A DNA stretch of 64,000 nucleotides from the NCBI GenBank assembly GCA_029215795.1, contig JARDYH010000004.1, positions 215,552,517 through 215,616,516 on the forward strand, given 5' to 3'. The position numbers were made by a program, and so were the translations under genes. This DNA comes from Anniella stebbinsi. Taxonomy: Eukaryota; Chordata; Lepidosauria; Squamata; Anniellidae. Below are positions 33,534 through 44,516 of this stretch, piece by piece (the first letter of the stretch is position 1; each line of letters begins with the position of its first letter). A model generated the notes under the pieces. That model worked only from the letters and a program-made list of their open reading frames with translations. It was not told where the DNA came from and did no database searches.

Positions 33534-34959
33534 GCTTTTTCACTTTCCCCCTCTCTAGCCTTCTTTCCAGTGTTTGAGGGTATTGCACTTGGGGGGGGGG
33601 TTGTCTTGGGTGGGGACTCAGGGACGTCGGGTGCCCTTGCAGCTGTCGCGCCTCCCGTGTATGGTGGCCATGGGCTGCTCCTGGGGCAGGGCTGTCTGCC
33701 ATCCGGTTTTGGCACCCAGGTCTGCATGTCGGCCACAGCCTGCCTGTGCATTGGCCGTGCTCGACCTTCCTCAGCTCTGGATGGGGCTGTGGGGCGCTGT
33801 GGAAGATGGCTCGGGCGTGCGTGCTTTGTGCCTGTCCTAGCTAGCCGGCTGGCCCGTGCCTGGTCCCATCAAGGCTTCAGGTGTGACGGGGCGTGGGTGC
33901 CAACGGTTGGGGTGCTGTGCCGGGGATGTGGGGCGGCCGCTCTGTCAGTGTGGCCTCTCCTGCTTCTCCACCAGGGGCTGGTGTGTCCCGCCCAGTGCCT
34001 GTGAGCATCCAATGGTGTTGGAGAGGCGTATCCTCCTGCAGCTTCAATGGTGGGCCCCATGGCTTTCTGGCTGCGGTGTGTGCTGGGATACCTCTGGGAG
34101 GACTAGCGGTGGTTAGTGGGCGGGCAACATGGCGGGCAGGCTGTCAGTCACGGCCACGTTTGTTGTTAACCAACGGTGCGTTTGCTGGTGCCGTGCAACG
34201 CCGGCTGCAGCGTGTTGTGTGGGGAGCACCGCCTCCTTAACTGCTGGTCAGTACGCTATTTACCCCTCTGTTGCTTAATGTGTCATCCGAATTCATGTGT
34301 TGGTGAGAGAGCTTACTTCTGAGGAACAGCTGCAGCTGTGCGTCTGAAACTGGGCATAGCTGAATCCCCTCAAGGCCATCTGTGAGATGCCCATCTGTAA
34401 TGGACATCTCTTGAAAAAGGACCACATTTCAACAACCTGAAGAAGTGGCTTTTGAAAGCTTACTTTCGAGTAACGCTTGCACTGATTATTCTGTAATTTG
34501 GCACACATGACTAGCAACACTCAATCTGCACTGTCACCAAGTTTTGTACCTGTAATTTGGAAAATTTAAAAGTTTTAGGCCTTTCTGACTCAAAAGCAAC
34601 TCTCTCTAGGGCAAAATGTAGAAATGATATAATATCGTATTTCCGATAATTATCGGAAATACGATACGATACGGTTCACCTACAATATTATTGGAGCCGA
34701 TAATTTTTTTGGTCCATACTTCCGATAACGATACGATACGATAATTTCGGGCGTGCACATCCCTATTTCTCACATCACTAGTTCTCTTGCAAATCTCTCC
34801 CTTCTAGATGACTGAAAAGTTCAGAATTCTCCATTTGATCTCGTTCATTTGTTGAATGTTTCTTTAAGGGAGGCTGAGAAGGTGACTAATATGCGCCCAT
34901 TTTTTCACAGTAATTTGGCCAACTTTCAATTATTGCTCAACTTGCTCATAAACACTTAC

Positions 34960-35145
34960 CCCAGACAAACTCCCCAGAACCAGTTTAACCAACTGTTTCA
35001 CATATGAGAAGGAAGGTGCGCAGTTACTGTTCCGAATGTGAGCACTGCAGGCATCCAGTACCGTCCGTATGGATACGCGGGCATAAACGACATCTTCACA
35101 CATGCCAAGTAGAATGCTGTTTAAATGATCTCCAAGTTTGATGGG
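34960..35145 (-). CDS. PTPN13: PTPN13 coding exon C (end of KIND domain)
   Basis: This 186-bp exon has 62 codons, phase 0 at both ends. The acceptor AACATCAG ends at 35146 and the consensus donor GTAAGT starts at 34959. It begins PIKLGDHLNSILLGMCEDVV, continues through RTVLDACSAHIRNSNCAPSF and ends in a short hydrophobic helix before LSG. This is the C-terminal part of the KIND domain, about human residues 121 to 182. There is no open reading frame starting with Met here, so it was found from the protein match. The exon lies between two hAT-type transposon insertions: the element duplication ending at 34773 lies 186 bp past the donor, and the duplication starting at 35430 lies 284 bp before the acceptor. 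Confidence 0.97.
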
Positions 35146-35437
35146 CTGATGTTAAAAAGAAAAGAACAGAAAAATTCAGTTAACGTTTCTCTCTCTCTAG
35201 GTCACAACACAATCAGGTTAAGGACATTTTGAGATATTTTTTCACACAAAAATAAAAATAATAATGAATAGCTGGTTAAACCATCAACTGACTTTAAAGG
35301 TCAATAAGCTGGATCCAAAAGTCCACTTCTTCCAGCAGAAGAAGTCTTCCTTCAACAGAAGGACCCTTTCCACTCTATCGAAGGAAGGGAACCTTTGGAT
35401 GCAATCCTTTGACTGCAGTCTTAAATATACTTACTAG

Positions 35438-35904
35438 TAGGGATGTGCAGGGACCCCTGGATTGGATCGGGACCCAGATCGGGATCTCCGATGTTGTCCT
35501 GGATCAGTTCGGACAAAATTGGAGGTCCCTCGGATCAGATCGTATCTGATCCCGATCCGAAAATCGGACGTCCGATTTTCGGATCGGCCTCCATTTTTGG
35601 TGTTTTCGCCATAGGCTTGCATTGGGGGAAAGAAAGCTTTCCCCCAATGCAAGTCTATGGGGAAAACATGGTGGTGGGTGGGTGAATGGGGGCCTAACTC
35701 CCCCCTCCCTGTCCCTCCCCCCCACTCATGCTCCTTACCTGCCGGGGCGGCCGCTTCCCTCCGGTGCTTGGATCTACTGAGAAACAGGCGTCGCAGCCTG
35801 CCTCTCAGTAGCGCGCCAGGTGATTGGTAATCGGATAATTGTATCTGATTTCCCCCGGATCAGGTCCGGATCGTGGATCAGACCCAATCCGGTGCACATC
35901 CTTA
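35438..35904. mobile_element. hAT-type element (TAGGGATGTGCA) beside exon C
   Basis: The ends TAGGGATGTGCA and the inverse of TAAGGATGTGCA lie inside a perfect 8-bp duplication CTTACTAG (35430-35437 and 35905-35912). The 467-bp interior is full of GATC and CGGAT motifs, for example GGATCGGGACCCAGATCGG. No coding sequence. It shares its terminal motif with the outer element at 28530-34765. Confidence 0.85.
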
Positions 35905-36294
35905 CTTACTAGTGAGTAAGCTCTGCTGAACATAGTGAGATTTCTGAGTAAACATGTACAGGATTGCACTGTTTATTCAGATGGTAGCCCCAACCAAAAC
36001 AGGTGGTGGTGGATTAACAATTTTCCCGTTCTTGGGGCAATACGCTTCCATTCCGCTTACACCATTAACACAGTGAAAGCGACCTCTACCACAATGCCAA
36101 CAGTATATGTTGGCACAATGGTTTTCCTTTATGTTGTGCTAGAGGTTGTTTATGCTGGCACTATGCTTGATCCCAAAGCCCAATCCTTCCCAAACTTACA
36201 TTTATTTCTGGCATTCATCTGCTGCTTTTCCAATTAAAATTCCTCAAGATGGCACACCAAAATATTTTAAAATATACCATAAAGACAGAAAACC

Positions 36295-36352
36295 ATTCAA
36301 AGATACTGGTGGCACCTTAAAGGCCAACAAATACATTGTGGCATAAAGCTCT
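36295..36352. repeat. Dispersed repeat fragment (GGTGGCACCTTAAAGG)
   Basis: This contains GATACTGGTGGCACCTTAAA and ACAAATACATTGTGGCATAA, matching the family at 25384. Confidence 0.45.
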
Positions 36353-37508
36353 GATCAATGGAAAGAAACAGAAACAGCTTTAATTTTAAGTGTTGTAACA
36401 CTAATTATATAAAGTTATATGGGGAAATCATATAAATATCATGTCAATGCATTTATCTTGCTAGGAGAAATAGTTTTTAGTGAACCGGTAAAAAACAATA
36501 ACTAGAAGTTCACACCATCATTTATGAAACTGCCTTATCCTGTAATACCATTATGCTGTTGTTAATTTGCCTCTAAAAACAACTCTGGTCTGGTTCTCAT
36601 TACACGTTTTACCAACTTTCAGCTGACTGTGTAAATCCTCTGTCCTGAAAACTGCTGAGTTTGAGCTGACATTAGACAATGCGAATGTTCAGATTGTGGC
36701 AATTAATTGGCAATTAGCTCACACATGCATGGAAGTCATCACTCGATATTACAGACAACCAAGGGTGAACATGCACATGTGAACCTGGACCTGTGCCAGG
36801 ATATACTGCTCCATAACGAGAGAGAGAGAGAGAAAACCATTATGAGAAGAGAGTCAGTGTACAGGAAGCAAACCGACTGGGCAGCTAGAACCAGACTAGT
36901 CTTGCAATTATGTGACAACACCCATACAGCTGAGAACTACTTAATTCTTTTCTTGTATTACTAGTTGATCATCTTGTATATTCTGTTGGAAACAGACACA
37001 CACACACACTCCAGGGTGTACACCGTCAGTTGATATGAGGACTTCCCAGCTACCATAGGCATTTGGATTCCAGCCTTTGTATACTTCAATGTCAGCATTC
37101 ATAGTGGGTGGTTATCTTCTGGTGACATGCCCTGTCGTGCGATTCACATCTTTTAAGCACTTTATGACCAGTTTCCCCCACTCTAGTTGTTCAGTGGCAG
37201 CAGCGTAAGCAAATGACAAACAAATCCCCCAAAGCTCTTGTTGCTCTCTGATTTGTAGCCCCACCACTCCTCTATTAAATCACACCCATTTGGCATTGTT
37301 CCCCCCATCTGTGGTCATGAGCCAAGGGGCAGAGGACACGTTTAGCACTGCTCCTTCTCCTTCCTACTTCTCTCCAGCCATTTGACTACTCCCAATACTG
37401 CTTAGCAGCAAGGAAGCAACAGCCAATGCAAGTTGGCTGGTAACATTTTATGTGTCCACCATATTATGTCACCATATTATGGACTAGTAACATATCTTCA
37501 GTGCTTAC

Positions 37509-37574
37509 TTGGCTTTGCGGAACTTCATAATCAGCTCCCCAGTAAAGCGTCATTCCCAGAGAATAAGCATGAAT
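37509..37574 (-). CDS. PTPN13: PTPN13 coding exon B (KIND domain)
   Basis: This 66-bp exon has exactly 22 codons, phase 0 at both ends. The acceptor TTTTGCAG ends at 37575 and the donor GTAAGC starts at 37508. It encodes a peptide containing YSLGMTLYWGADYEVPQSQ, which matches the KIND domain segment that corresponds to the kinase subdomain IX helix (DVWSLG in kinases). By memory only one residue differs from human across the exon. It is short enough that ORF-length filters would miss it. The identification rests on the protein match, on good splice sites, and on phase agreement with the exons on either side. Confidence 0.97.
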
Positions 37575-38852
37575 CTGCAAAACAACAAGAGACATCGGTG
37601 GAGTTAATGTTGCAGCAAACGCTCTGCGGATAATCATGTTTATGCCAAGGGGGCGGAGGAGGAAGAGGAAGATGAGTAAAACAAGATGGAGCCCTGCAGA
37701 ACCCCAAAGAAAGATCCCAAGACAATGTATAACCATGCGAGAAGTTGAGAACCGGATTATGTGAAACAGCTGCTGCAAAAAATGACATTTTGTGTAAATG
37801 TTTGTGTCAATTGCCAGTTACAGGATCGATAACTTAGTTTTCCAGCTCTTCCTCCCCCCCCCCCAAGAAATGAGCTGATTTAAAAAGCCATTATTTGTCA
37901 AATGAGCTGAAAAACTGAATATCCTGGCAACATTAGATTTAACACAGCTGCTTTTTTATTTTTAGTTTGAATTTAGCAAGTGATCAACAAGGCCTTATTT
38001 TGTCTATCCAGCAATCTGCCAGAAATGGATCACTAACTACATCATTTCTTTGGTTTAGGGATGAAGTCATAACCCAGAGCTCATGCAACCCTGTCATTGT
38101 GTTTCAGGAGGCAATTATAACATGGAAATTTGTTTTGGTTTTCAGCACTTTTGTGGGATATGCTCAGATTTCAGGAACAAGAGCAGAAACTAAAACAGAT
38201 TCCCCCACTCAGAAAGCAAAAAAAATATTGAAAACCAGAAGTAATGAGCAAAAACACAGGGTGCATGGCTGCAAATTATTAAGTGGTGCACTTGCTTTGT
38301 AATTAAAATGATGATCTTTGCGCTAAAAGAGTGGGTTTATCTTAATTTGGTAGCTCTTGTAATTTACAAAAAATGTTTTTTGTGCTGGCCTGAATCTCTC
38401 TTTCTTCTTCCAACCGAGAAAAAAATTAAGAGACAAATAAATTAAAAATAAATAACAGGCCTATGTAGATGCTTGTCCCTAGATAATGGCTCAGTTAACA
38501 CGTAATTATCAGATCATGGTTTGGCTATTATGAACATGGCTCTGACCTGCATTCTCCCCCACCCTTCTCCCACTATTCCCTCCTTAGTTTGAGTAAGCTA
38601 CAGTTTGCCATTATATGGTTTAAACTTATAGCTTGCTTCCAAAGGAGCCTCCTTCAAACCATGGTTTCATGGATACTCATTTCATGGCAAACTATGGTTT
38701 GCATGAACCATAGTTTTTTTGGACATAATGGTGAACTGTGGTTTGCATGAACTATGAAGTGGGAGGGGGAACTTGAGCACATGAGGGAAGGAAGATGAGA
38801 GAAGGAGCACATGAGCCTGAGACACAATTGCGATAGCCAAACCATGATTTGG

Positions 38853-39368
38853 GGCTCATCTACACCTAAGGGCCTAGCAGGAGGGAGGATCATGGACTTA
38901 CCTACTTCTGCGATCCTCCCCCAGTTCTACAAGCCCGTGTGACATCCCGGAAGGGAAGAGGGATGTCGTGGGCGCCTTTTTTAGGAGAGGAGCCGGTCGC
39001 GTGGCCCCGATCTGGCAAAAAAGTGAGTTAATCCCCGCCAAACTCCCCGCCCAACACCTCCAGGCCAAGCCAGGGATGGTGAAATTGCTGTTCCCCCATC
39101 CCCAAAGGGCATGGAGCCCCCTAAACAGCTCCATGCCCATTTTGAAAGCCATGTTTACCCTCATGAAGGTGGGAAGAAGCCAGGATGGGCAGCCACACCC
39201 CGCGAAGCTCGGGATCTTCCCGGGACTGCAGGAAAAATCGGGATAACCGAGGTCTCGGTTATCCCAGGGAAAGTGTCTGCCTGTCCCTGGTTGCCCCTGT
39301 GCGTCATATGGATGCACAGGGATGCTCCTGAGCTGATCCCGGGATAAATGGCTAGTGTAGACATGGCC
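38853..39368. mobile_element. TIR element (GGCTCATCTACACC ends)
   Basis: The left end GGCTCATCTACACCTA and the right end TAGTGTAGACATGGCC are imperfect inverted repeats. The core is GC-rich with GGGATAACCGAGGTCTCGGTTATCCC, given here in part, forming an internal palindrome at about 39239-39264. Related designs are at 48592 and 52663. Family unassigned. Confidence 0.6.
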
Positions 39369-40112
39369 TTGGCGTTACTGGTTGAAACAAGTCAACCACT
39401 CTTTAACACACTGCACATTTGGGCTTGGTTTTACGATTGAGGAATTCATATGCATCTGAGGCAAAACAAAAGAGGGAAAGCCCTTGAATATTTGCAGTCT
39501 CTTTTCTTCCTTGATTGTTAGTATACTAGTCATGCCAAAGACAGAGACTAGACTGCAACATGGACACTGAATGCAGAGATCACATGCTAGCAGTGATCCA
39601 GACCTGCAAAGGCAGTGTGCATGGGGTTTGCGCGATGCAGCTCAGGCTGAACAGCAGTCACCAACTGGGTTATGCTCGCTGGAAGAGGGAGTCAGAGGGA
39701 GCAGACACAAGGGCACACATGTTCACATTGTATTACTTAGCTATAATGGAGCAGCAGTCCATAAAACTCTTTGGCTCTGTACTAACGTATAAACAAATCT
39801 GAACTTTTACTACTCTTTAGTTATTCTAATGGTAGACAAAGTCTGGTGAAGTGGGTGGGGGGTAACTAATACTTAATGGGCTAATTCACATTACACCCTG
39901 ACTTATAGGTTCTACACATGCTGGGGTAAGCGAGAGAACCTCTGCTCTGCATCTCACCCACTTTCTCTTCCCATGTAGAATATTTCAGGTAAGCAAATCA
40001 GGGTTTGCTCTTATTCAAACTACAGCCCACAGTTTTATTAACAGAAGTGATTGCTAGACATATTTCAGTCCAAGCCTTCCTCAGCAGCATTAATTGCCAC
40101 CATTCAACATTT

Positions 40113-40215
40113 CAGTTTTCATTTTCATTTCATTTATTATATTTCTATACTGCCCCATAGCCGAAGCTCTCTGGACAGTTCACAAAAACTGAAAACCATC
40201 AAAGTACATTATACT
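40113..40215 (-). repeat. L2-like LINE 3' tail, minus strand
   Basis: The complement of the GTGAACCGCCCAGAGAGCTT tail: TATACTGCCCCATAGCCGAA then GCTCTCTGGACAGTTCACAA. Confidence 0.65.
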
Positions 40216-40964
40216 AAGGCAAAGAAACATATTTATATAAAACACATAAACAGGTAACACACACACACACACAGACAACATATATATAAAAAGTTTTTAA
40301 ACCATCAGTCAAAAACAATCCAGGATCCGATTAAAGATTCCTTATATGCTGCCAAATCCCTGAGAGAAGAAGGCAGTTTTCATGTGTCAGTTTCAACTGA
40401 ATCTTTAGTGTGAACCAAGGCCTAGGTGCGAACAACCATTCACAAGAAACACCATCCTTCAGGCATGCCCTCTGCATGTAGGGCTAATGCGTGGAGGGTG
40501 GATTGGGCACATACTTCCTGTGCTCCTTGACACTGTACACCATGGAAGCCCTGACACTGGTATATGCGCATTGAGCATGGCTACCTGCAAAGGGACGCCT
40601 AGGCATGAGCTTTCATGCATACGAACAGCCACACACAACACAATGATCTTTGGGAAAGAGCCAGCACAGGGCACAATATTAGAGGTGGGCCCAGGAGGTC
40701 CAATCCTGCTCTACACCTATCCCGATATACAGAGGGCACGCTTGAAGGAGGCTTAGGTTTTACCTGCATTACCTGTTTGCTGCGAAAAAGAGATAGATGG
40801 CTCACAGGGACTGATATGATTTATATATGAATGAATTTGTTTAAGTCTCTGTTCACAGGGAACAGTGCCTATATGGTGAGAGTTCCCATAAGCCTGTGGC
40901 TTACTCCCGTTCCCAGCTGCGTATACAATCTACTAGCCTGGTGGAGCATGAATAGGTGAGACAT

Positions 40965-41085
40965 TAAGGGCGCAATCCTATGCATGATGAGACAGAAAAA
41001 AGTCCAATAACTCCCAGCATGGCCGACTGGAGAATACTGGGAGTTGTCATATTTGTCTGTCTAAGCATGTATAGGACTGCAAATT
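40965..41085. mobile_element. Foldback MITE
   Basis: The left GGGCGCAATCCTATGCATGA and right AAGCATGTATAGGACTGC halves are inverted. The inner parts include CTCCCAGCATGGCCGAC and TACTGGGAGTTGTC. Same family as 24906-25045. Confidence 0.65.
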
Positions 41086-41125
41086 AAGTGATACTGATAG
41101 TGGAGCCTGAAAGAGGACAGAGGAA

Positions 41126-41280
41126 ATTTATTTATTTATTCATTTATTACATTTCAATTGCACCCAATAGCTGCGGTTCACAACAATGAAAACCACAAAA
41201 TACATCATAAAATATAGTATAAAATGTAAAAGTTTAAAACTACAGCTAAAAGCCAAACCAGAATAAAATCTAGCAGCAAT
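41126..41280 (-). repeat. LINE 3' tail, minus strand
   Basis: It has a TTTATTTATTTATTCATTTA head and CAATAGCTGCGGTTCACAAC, the reverse of a LINE tail, followed by short AAAACTACAGCTAAAAGCC repeats. More diverged than the copy at 40113. Confidence 0.5.
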
Positions 41281-41431
41281 GTAGAGATTTAAAATAGCTG
41301 GATACCTGCATTTCTGGTATTAAAGTAGCCAAGAGGACTCTTAGTTCTGGAATATTTCACCTGAATTATCATCCTTTTTCCTTTGCCTAGATGCAGCCTA
41401 AGGAAACCCTACAAAAGGGAGATTTCTGTAC

Positions 41432-41601
41432 CTTTTCAACATCGGAAAGAGACGTCAGCGACTGGTTTTGGAGAACTTCTGGCGCTGTGAATGCTCGCAG
41501 GTCTTGGTTAGAAACATTTTCATCTGTAAATGATACACTTCCAGATGGAAGCAGCAGAAGAGACCACGGAGAAATGATGAAGCCCAGGGCAGTCGGATCA
41601 G
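41432..41601 (-). CDS. PTPN13: PTPN13 coding exon A (KIND domain, first part in window)
   Basis: The 170-bp exon sits between an ACAG acceptor (41603-41602 on the minus strand) and an AAG/GTACAG donor at 41431. It begins by completing a codon opened in the previous exon (two bases needed) and ends in phase 0. The 56 full codons contain LGFIISPWSLLLLPSGSVSF and QDLRAFTAPEVLQNQSLTSL, which are the core of the PTPN13 KIND domain (about human residues 42 to 98). The KIND domain is a kinase C-lobe-like non-catalytic fold used for protein binding. Identity to human is very high by eye, with only a few substitutions. The overlapping plus-strand open frame is a shadow. Confidence 0.97.
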
Positions 41602-42145
41602 CTGTATTTGGAAGGGAGGAAAATCCAAGTAGCCATTAAAATAGCAGATCAAAAGGACTTCACATACATATCCATTCAACAAAGAAAGCAGATGTATGAG
41701 AGCCAAGGAGAGTTTACAGTCGAATTGAGTCCTCTTTTTAAAAAGATCTCTTTACATTCTTAGGTGTATTAATTATCCCTCTTTAGATCTCCAACAACAA
41801 GATGAATTAAATGAGAGAGAAAAATAAGCAATTGGGATAAATGAAAATATGTTCCCTAAAATTACAGTAAAGGAATGATTTTGCAGGAATCTGTTTCCCC
41901 CAGCGATGTGATTTGATGCAGTCGCCTTGTGAAATCTGCATGTGGACTGCATGCACTTACAGGCCTGGTTCAGGCGGAATGGACCACTCCCACAAACCAC
42001 AGCTTGCTGGTGTTTTATTGAGCATTTCTTCCCCTCCCCTCCCCCTCTCATGCATCCAACTGCAAAGGAGATGTATTGTTTACTTACAACACAGTTTGCT
42101 TGACATCTGAATGAAGACTCTGTGGTTCAAGCACTGCCTATAAAC

Positions 42146-42394
42146 TAGGGGTAGGCAACATGCACCCCATACTTTTTCCCCCCATTCTCCCCCCCCATTA
42201 AATTTGCTACAGATATTCGATGGCAGCACAATCAAAAAGGTCTGAAGTCACAATTTGCTGCCAAAATCTGGCAGTGAGCCAGCAAAATGGGGGGAAAGCA
42301 GTGGCAAATTCAGTGGTATGGAGAGCAGGGTGTGACCCCCAGTGAGTTCAGTGGGGGGATTGACTCCCAGATATCCAGAAGATGCCCACCTCTG
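42146..42394. mobile_element. hAT MITE with perfect target duplication
   Basis: Starts TAGGGGTAGGCAA and ends TGCCCACCTCTG. Flanked by CTATAAAC on both sides (42138-42145 and 42395-42402), an exact 8-bp duplication. 249 bp, non-coding. Confidence 0.8.
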
Positions 42395-42671
42395 CTATAA
42401 ACCAAGAATACAAACCAGGAGCAGATCCTTGTTTGCCATCCTAGTTTTTAGTGACCCCTTAAACCACAGTTTTCTAGTTTCGACATCTGGACTCAAATTC
42501 TGTCAGTCATTTGCAACTTATACACCATGATCCTGCAATCATGTCAAAATATACACCTCTAACAGAAAATCCTGTAACTCCTATATATTTCCTGTGGCCA
42601 TGCAGAAAGCACTGCAAAGGCATGGTGCGTTCTCTGCTAAATGCTTAGGTTGTAATTGGCCGTAATTCATG

Positions 42672-42766
42672 AGCCTGAGATTACAACCCTGTGCCCATTT
42701 ACTTGAGAGTATGCCCCATTAAACTCAGTGTGGCTTACGTCTGAGTAAACATGTATAGTATTGGGA
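42672..42766. repeat. Short palindromic dispersed repeat
   Basis: This contains AACTCAGTGTGGCTTACGTC and GAGTAAACATGTATAGTATT, the same small family as 20770. Confidence 0.45.
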
Positions 42767-42839
42767 CTATCAGGGTAATCAAGAGGGGGCTTTCTTAATA
42801 GATGAATAAAGACACCTTACAGTACGACATCATATGCAG

Positions 42840-42955
42840 GATGCTTTGAACAACTGACTACAATGGCTGCCTACAGGCAGCTGCTGGTTGGCCACTGAAC
42901 TAGATAAGCCATCTGATTCATAAGTCTGATTCAGCATAGCTCTTATGTTCTTATG
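42840..42955 (+). repeat. CR1-like LINE 3' end
   Basis: A degraded copy with TGCAGGATGCTTTGAA, GCTGGTTGGCCACTGAACTA and the octamer-like end CTTATGTTCTTATG. Confidence 0.6.
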
Positions 42956-43934
42956 ATAGTGCTGGTTATCAAATTTAAGTGCAACGTCATCTGAACCCAG
43001 CAGTTGCCATCTTTCCTGAGCACGGCTCTCTGTCTTGTCCTAAGGCTTTAACTGCTTGATATCTGTTTTTAGACATTACTACTCTCCAGTGACACTGAAT
43101 ATGGGAGGATCTATCCATATTCTAGCTTCCTCTAGAACAAATCATTCCCCTCAAAATGTACATATACTTCCCAAATTTATTTTACTCCACGAATCTGAGT
43201 TTCCTCCATTGCTGAGTTGGAATCTTTTTAAAGAGAATTCTAGAACTTACACTCGTTTACATCCTTATCACAAAAACAGCACAAACTCAACTGAACTGTG
43301 GCAACCTCCAGTATCGGTGTATATTTGCACTCCTAAAATCTATTTGCAGATCATATAACTGATTCAAAAGGTATATCAGCCTGTTCATTATCATTAATAA
43401 CCATACCATGTCCCTCCCTTACCTCCCCAACACGAAGAAAACTGTATTTCATACACTATATTTTGCACAGTGATTCAATGCTATTTTCATAGATCACTTA
43501 ATAATGTTTCTGTCATTTTTTGTGCAATTATTCAATACATCAAAGCTGGAGCGAAACCCTGCAAATTGGAACAACTTTCTTCCCTGAGGTTCTCCTTTTG
43601 GCTTGAAAAATAAAGCTGCCGACTAAAAGGAATTACCGCCGTGCCTGTCAGATGCTCGTTATCAGGACTAATTCCTGCAGAAAAGCTCTGAAGTTACTTG
43701 ATGCAACGGTGGGAATCTGTGGAGAGAAGAGTGACTTCATAGTACCCACAAGAACCTCCATTCATGCTCTGTGAAAATAATATTGCCATAAGAGACAAGC
43801 AAACAGTGAGGCAGTGCAGCCCACACTTGACCTTTTCCAAGAAGAAACCTACCATCAAAAACAGCAGATCTTGCAACAATAAACTTCGCTGTATGAAATA
43901 CAACAAAGCTGTCAGACACACAAGCATATTGTGT

Positions 43935-44267
43935 TGCTGGAGTTACTCTCTGTCTTCAAAGGACCTAGCACTTCTGGCCAGGGGGAATATCTGGTCCCTC
44001 TCTCATAATATTAGAAGGCAGGGTCTCCCAATGGAGCGGTATCGTGGGAGATCCAGGATAGACAAAAGGAAGGGAATAATCCGGCGCCCTCCATGTGTTT
44101 TGGACTCACATTGGCCATGCTGGCTGGAGCAGATGGGACTTGTAGTCCAAAACATCTGGACGGCATCTGGTTGCCTACCCTTCAGTTGATGAATGGGTCC
44201 AAAACACTGTCTGGTCCTGTTTTGTGGGAGGATTTCCTCAAAATTGTAGAAAAGGTGGCTGGAGGAA

Positions 44268-44310
<43 letters not shown>

Positions 44311-44516
44311 TACATTTATATACCGCCCTATACCCGAAGCTCTCTGGGCTCTTAATACCACTTTGCTGGGAAACACAAGTGAGAGAACGCTATGCGCTTA
44401 TGTCCTGCTTGTGGGTTTCCCATGGGCAACTGGTTGGCTACTGTGGGAACAGAATGCTGGACTAGATGGAACTTTGGTCTGATCCAACAGGGCTCTTCTT
44501 ACACTCTTATGTTCTA
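43935..44516 (+). repeat. CR1-like LINE 3' region, interrupted
   Basis: The plus-strand LINE pieces TCTCATAATATTAGAAGGCA and GATAGACAAAAGGAAG are followed by a palindromic MITE half-pair (44078-44185, with TTTTGGACTCACATTGGCCA and GTAGTCCAAAACATCTGG), then a TTA microsatellite with a reversed LINE tail (44267-44355), then the LINE end GGACTAGATGGAACTTTGGT to CTTATGTTC. The order shows at least two insertions into one older LINE. Confidence 0.55.
44267..44309. repeat. (TTA)n microsatellite
   Basis: About 14 TTA units next to the TACCGCCCTATACCCGAAGC reverse LINE tail. The long Asn or Leu runs seen in translation come from this. Confidence 0.95.

Larger units (their letters stand above)
29551..34294 (+). 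mobile_element. Inner PIF/Harbinger-like element (decayed)
   Basis: The terminal inverted repeats contain ATTCGGACGACACATTAAGC at the left and the inverse of ATTCGGATGACACATTAAGC at the right, continuing to the CAACGGAGGG region. The interior is GC-rich, unlike the AT-rich host element. It carries a HARBI1-like transposase (32138-33252), a polyadenylation signal (33528) and an inverted partial transposase copy (30573-31073). The outermost few bases are diverged from the GGCTCAG ends of the related short elements at 59540-61101, and no clear target duplication is seen here. The superfamily call rests on the transposase. Confidence 0.75.
28530..34765. mobile_element. Outer hAT-type element of a nested island
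   Basis: It starts TAGGGATGTGTATCGTATC and ends with the inverse of TAGGGATGTGCACGCCCG. It is flanked by a perfect 8-bp duplication, TTTCTCAC at 28522-28529 and 34766-34773, which is the hAT signature. The outer parts (28530-29540 and about 34300-34765) are AT-rich and hold many copies of the palindrome CGATAATTATCG and of ATCGTAT, which could be subterminal transposase binding sites. No hAT transposase gene was recognised, so it is probably non-autonomous. The 4.7-kb GC-rich element in its middle is a later insertion. Confidence 0.8.
23261..34959 (-). other. PTPN13: PTPN13 intron between exons C and D
   Basis: This 11.7-kb intron is dominated by the nested 6.2-kb transposon island at 28530-34765 and by SINE, LINE and MITE copies between 23493 and 28230. 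Stretches with nothing recognised are 25050-25380, 25620-26430, 27080-27270, 27380-28050, 28330-28520 and 34775-34959. Confidence 0.85.
35146..37508 (-). other. PTPN13: PTPN13 intron between exons B and C
   Basis: This 2.36-kb intron contains the hAT-type element at 35438-35904 and a small dispersed repeat near 36295-36352. The rest (35146-35429 and 35905-37508) is AT-rich sequence with no exon or repeat that I can name, apart from short GA and CA runs near 36820 and 36997. Confidence 0.85.
37575..41431 (-). other. PTPN13: PTPN13 intron between exons A and B
   Basis: This 3.86-kb intron holds a TIR element at 38853-39368, an L2-like LINE tail at 40113-40215, a foldback MITE at 40965-41085 and another LINE tail at 41126-41280. 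The remaining stretches (37575-38850, 39370-40110 and 40215-40960) show no coding signal or repeat I recognise, apart from short C and CA runs. Confidence 0.85.
5466..41601 (-). other. PTPN13: PTPN13 gene, partial (seven internal coding exons and their introns)
   Basis: This is the part of the PTPN13 transcription unit visible here, read right to left. PTPN13 is a very large cytosolic protein tyrosine phosphatase with an N-terminal KIND domain, a FERM domain, five PDZ domains and a C-terminal phosphatase domain. It acts at the cell cortex and in scaffolded complexes. Seven exons (170, 66, 186, 94, 561, 96 and 97 bp) join in frame with canonical splice sites and give a continuous reading frame closely similar to the human N-terminal region as I remember it, through the KIND domain and into the pre-FERM linker. 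The start exon is not visible to the right of 41601. The exon that should follow 5466 is not visible to the left. The gene therefore extends beyond both window ends. In human these would be about exons 3 to 9; the numbering is inferred. Confidence 0.95.

Noticed and set aside
37967..38302. 111-codon plus-strand frame
   Set aside because: No family match, antisense to PTPN13 intron, no promoter or splice signal. Treated as chance.
44182..44376. Poly-Asn peptide
   Set aside because: Translation of the reverse of a TTA microsatellite plus a LINE tail.
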